Source of the DNA: JAEZHK01 sp964575255
GTDB lineage: Bacteria > Bacillota > Clostridia > Christensenellales > Aristaeellaceae
Length of the DNA: 24,901 nucleotides
Direction of reading: 5' to 3'
Assembly: GCA_964575255.1 (NCBI GenBank)
Contig: CAZNPZ010000043.1
Coordinates: forward strand, 1-24,901
The translations under genes were made by a program, and so were the position numbers. Shown piece by piece: positions 23,300 through 24,901 of this stretch (its first letter is position 1; every line of letters begins with the position of its first letter). The notes under the pieces are model-generated. The model was not told where the DNA came from and ran no database searches. It worked only from the letters and a program-made list of their open reading frames with translations.

Positions 23300-24739
23300 T
23301 CAGAGTTCCTTGAATACGACGAAGGTGGCGACGAAGGTCACCGTCACCTCTTCCGAAACCGGCGCCGTCATGCGGTACTCTCCGTCGATCTTCCACTGCA
23401 TGACATCTTTCGTGAGCGTGCCGCGCACATCCAGCTGCCCGGATCCGTTGTTCATTACGGCCGTGAAGCTTGCTCCGTCGACGGTCAGGTTGGGCAGCGT
23501 GCCCAGTTCACTCGTCTCTCCCTGCACGTTCTCCGCCGTGATCGTCAGACCGCTGTCGTCAAAGGCCAGCTCAATATCGCGCAGCTGCGCCAGTGCCTGT
23601 CTCATCTCCTCCAGTCTCTCGGCTGAAAGTCCTGCCTGATCCAGATTGATCGCGTCGGTGAACATGTACTGCCCCGTCCATGTGCCATACAGATCGGCGA
23701 GCGTCGCGGCCTGATCGATCTGCGCGCCAGACTGGTTACCCACGTAAGACCGTACCGAAACCTGCGCGCAGTCGGGCAGCTGTGGCTGGGTCATCAGGTC
23801 GTAGAAATCATTGAGGTCGCGCTGCCCCGAGTCGTTATTCCCGGCGGATACCACCGTTCCGTCCCCCTTCAGGCCCACGGAGTGATTGCCGTTTCCGTCT
23901 GCCGCGATGGCGACGATGTTCGACCAGGCCGTGATGTCATCCGCAAAGAAGAAGTTCCTTCCGGCGTCCACGACGGTGCCGTTCTTCCTCAGGCCGAGCA
24001 CGTAGCCGCTTCCGCTCGCCACAGCGGTTATGTCCGTCCAATCGCTGACCAGAAAGCCCTCGCCTAGGTTGTTGTGGCCTGCGATCACGGCGGTTCCATC
24101 CTCTTTCACGCCGACCGAGAAGAACGAACCCGCCGCGACACAGCGCATAGGAAACCATTGTGAAAAGTCAAGCCGACCGGTACCCCTTAGATATGCGTCG
24201 CTGCCAGCGGCCACCATCGAACCGTCCTTATGAAGACCCAGCGTATAACCATCCCCGGCGGAAATGGCGACAATATTTCTCCAGTCGCCCACGTCGCACT
24301 GGCCGTAGTCATTTCTGCCAACTGCCACCACCGTGCCGTCCACACGAAGGCCGACGCTGTGGTTGCCTCCGGCCGATATAGCGACGATGTCCGTCCAGTC
24401 GTTGACGTTGCCTTTTCCGTAGGACGCGTCACCCGCAAAAACAACGGTGCCATCTTTTTTCAAGCCCATCGTGCACTCATAGCCGGCCGAAACCGCGATG
24501 ACGCCCTCCCACGTCACGCCGCCTACCTCGCATTGTCCAAACTCATTGTTTCCCGCCGCAATGACGACACCATTGTTTTGGATGGCCACGGTGTGAGTGT
24601 CGCCCACGTCGATGAGAGACTGCGGCGTCAGGTATTGCACCCAGTTGATGCCAGATCCTGACTCCGCCTGTACGCTTGGACAGATGAAGCAGACCAATAG
24701 GAACACCGAAAATGCCGCGAGCACCCACAAGCGCCTCAT
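23300..24739 (-). CDS. Secreted RCC1-like beta-propeller protein with C-terminal beta-rich domain
   Basis: A 479-residue exported protein. MRRLWVLAAFSVFLLVCFIC and the following PSVQA form a signal peptide probably cleaved after QA; a lipobox is not obvious. Residues of about 40-330 contain seven RCC1-type units with the beat 'HSVGLRVDGTVVAVGRNDYG' and 'W.NIVAISAG', enough for one seven-bladed propeller. The last ~130 residues begin LADLYGTWTGQYMF, have a helical stretch (SAERLEEMRQALAQLRDIEL) and then alternating strands (LTITAENVQGE, WKIDGEYRM), like a lipocalin-like or other beta-barrel. The start was set at 24739 by the signal peptide and AGGGGGGG upstream; the frame stays open to the window edge. 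Function unknown; binding of a surface or host ligand is possible. Confidence 0.82.
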   Translation of the reverse strand: MRRLWVLAAFSVFLLVCFICPSVQAESGSGINWVQYLTPQSLIDVGDTHTVAIQNNGVVIAAGNNEFGQCEVGGVTWEGVIAVSAGYECTMGLKKDGTVVFAGDASYGKGNVNDWTDIVAISAGGNHSVGLRVDGTVVAVGRNDYGQCDVGDWRNIVAISAGDGYTLGLHKDGSMVAAGSDAYLRGTGRLDFSQWFPMRCVAAGSFFSVGVKEDGTAVIAGHNNLGEGFLVSDWTDITAVASGSGYVLGLRKNGTVVDAGRNFFFADDITAWSNIVAIAADGNGNHSVGLKGDGTVVSAGNNDSGQRDLNDFYDLMTQPQLPDCAQVSVRSYVGNQSGAQIDQAATLADLYGTWTGQYMFTDAINLDQAGLSAERLEEMRQALAQLRDIELAFDDSGLTITAENVQGETSELGTLPNLTVDGASFTAVMNNGSGQLDVRGTLTKDVMQWKIDGEYRMTAPVSEEVTVTFVATFVVFKEL

Positions 24740-24901
24740 GATAATGCCCCCCCTCTTTGGAAGCCTGTGTGCACACCCAGTGCCGGGATTAGCGCGTAAA
24801 TGTCCTCTGCATATGAGGAAAATCAAAGGAAACCTAACCATCCTACTAGTCCATCCATTACAGAACGACCGGATAAAGCGACCGAAGCCTGATTCTGGCA
24901 T

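Overview
The window looks like a G+C-rich member of the Bacillota, most likely class Clostridia. Five things support this: a sigH-yacP-rlmB-mrnC cluster beside tuf, a DnaD/DnaI-type helicase-loading pair, an RF2 gene with the programmed +1 frameshift, non-lipoprotein housekeeping proteins closest to Firmicutes forms, and SD-led, tightly overlapping genes. Genus cannot be read from this sequence.

Layout, left to right. 1-240 (minus strand): the first 11 codons of tuf, a tRNA-Gly(CCC) and a strong promoter for both. 241-546: a chain of hairpins (element A) just after the sigH stop. 547-5083 (minus): a run of five genes, rhaB, mrnC, rlmB, yacP, sigH, coupled by overlaps of 1-4 nt or a gap of 4 nt, with a promoter before rhaB. 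RlmB carries a long repeat-rich N-terminal extension. 5084-5560: a gene-free stretch with a cluster of five DnaA-box-like sites. 5561-8518 (minus): prfB (frameshifted), a DUF1461-like membrane protein, and tsaD. 8519-8824: a second hairpin chain (element B) that matches element A hairpin by hairpin, with compensatory changes. 8825-11524 (minus): secA with its own promoter. 11589-15773 (minus): gltX, a phosphodiesterase-like protein, a TupA-like ATP-grasp protein and a PHP phosphoesterase, compactly arranged behind a gltX promoter. 15857-18830 (minus): a DnaD-like protein with four apparent DnaD repeats, the DnaI-like loader and a ProX-type deacylase. A divergent promoter region (18831-18977) separates these from plus-strand genes: an M29 aminopeptidase, a GNAT acetyltransferase and a BMP-family solute-binding protein.

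The right end (20561-24901) is accessory in character. The BMP gene is flanked by related structured repeats, one copy partly inverted. It has a roughly 300-nt leader and a clear intrinsic terminator. Beyond it lie a truncated membrane-protein gene, a decayed piece that resembles an IS256-type transposase start, and a secreted seven-repeat RCC1-like protein.

The housekeeping part joins translation (EF-Tu, tRNA, RF2, GltX, ProX, RlmB, TsaD), ribosomal RNA processing (MrnC), secretion (SecA), replication initiation (DnaD/DnaI) and stationary-phase control (SigH). The least explained features are the two families of multi-hairpin intergenic repeats (A/B, and the pair around the BMP gene) and the DnaA-box cluster.
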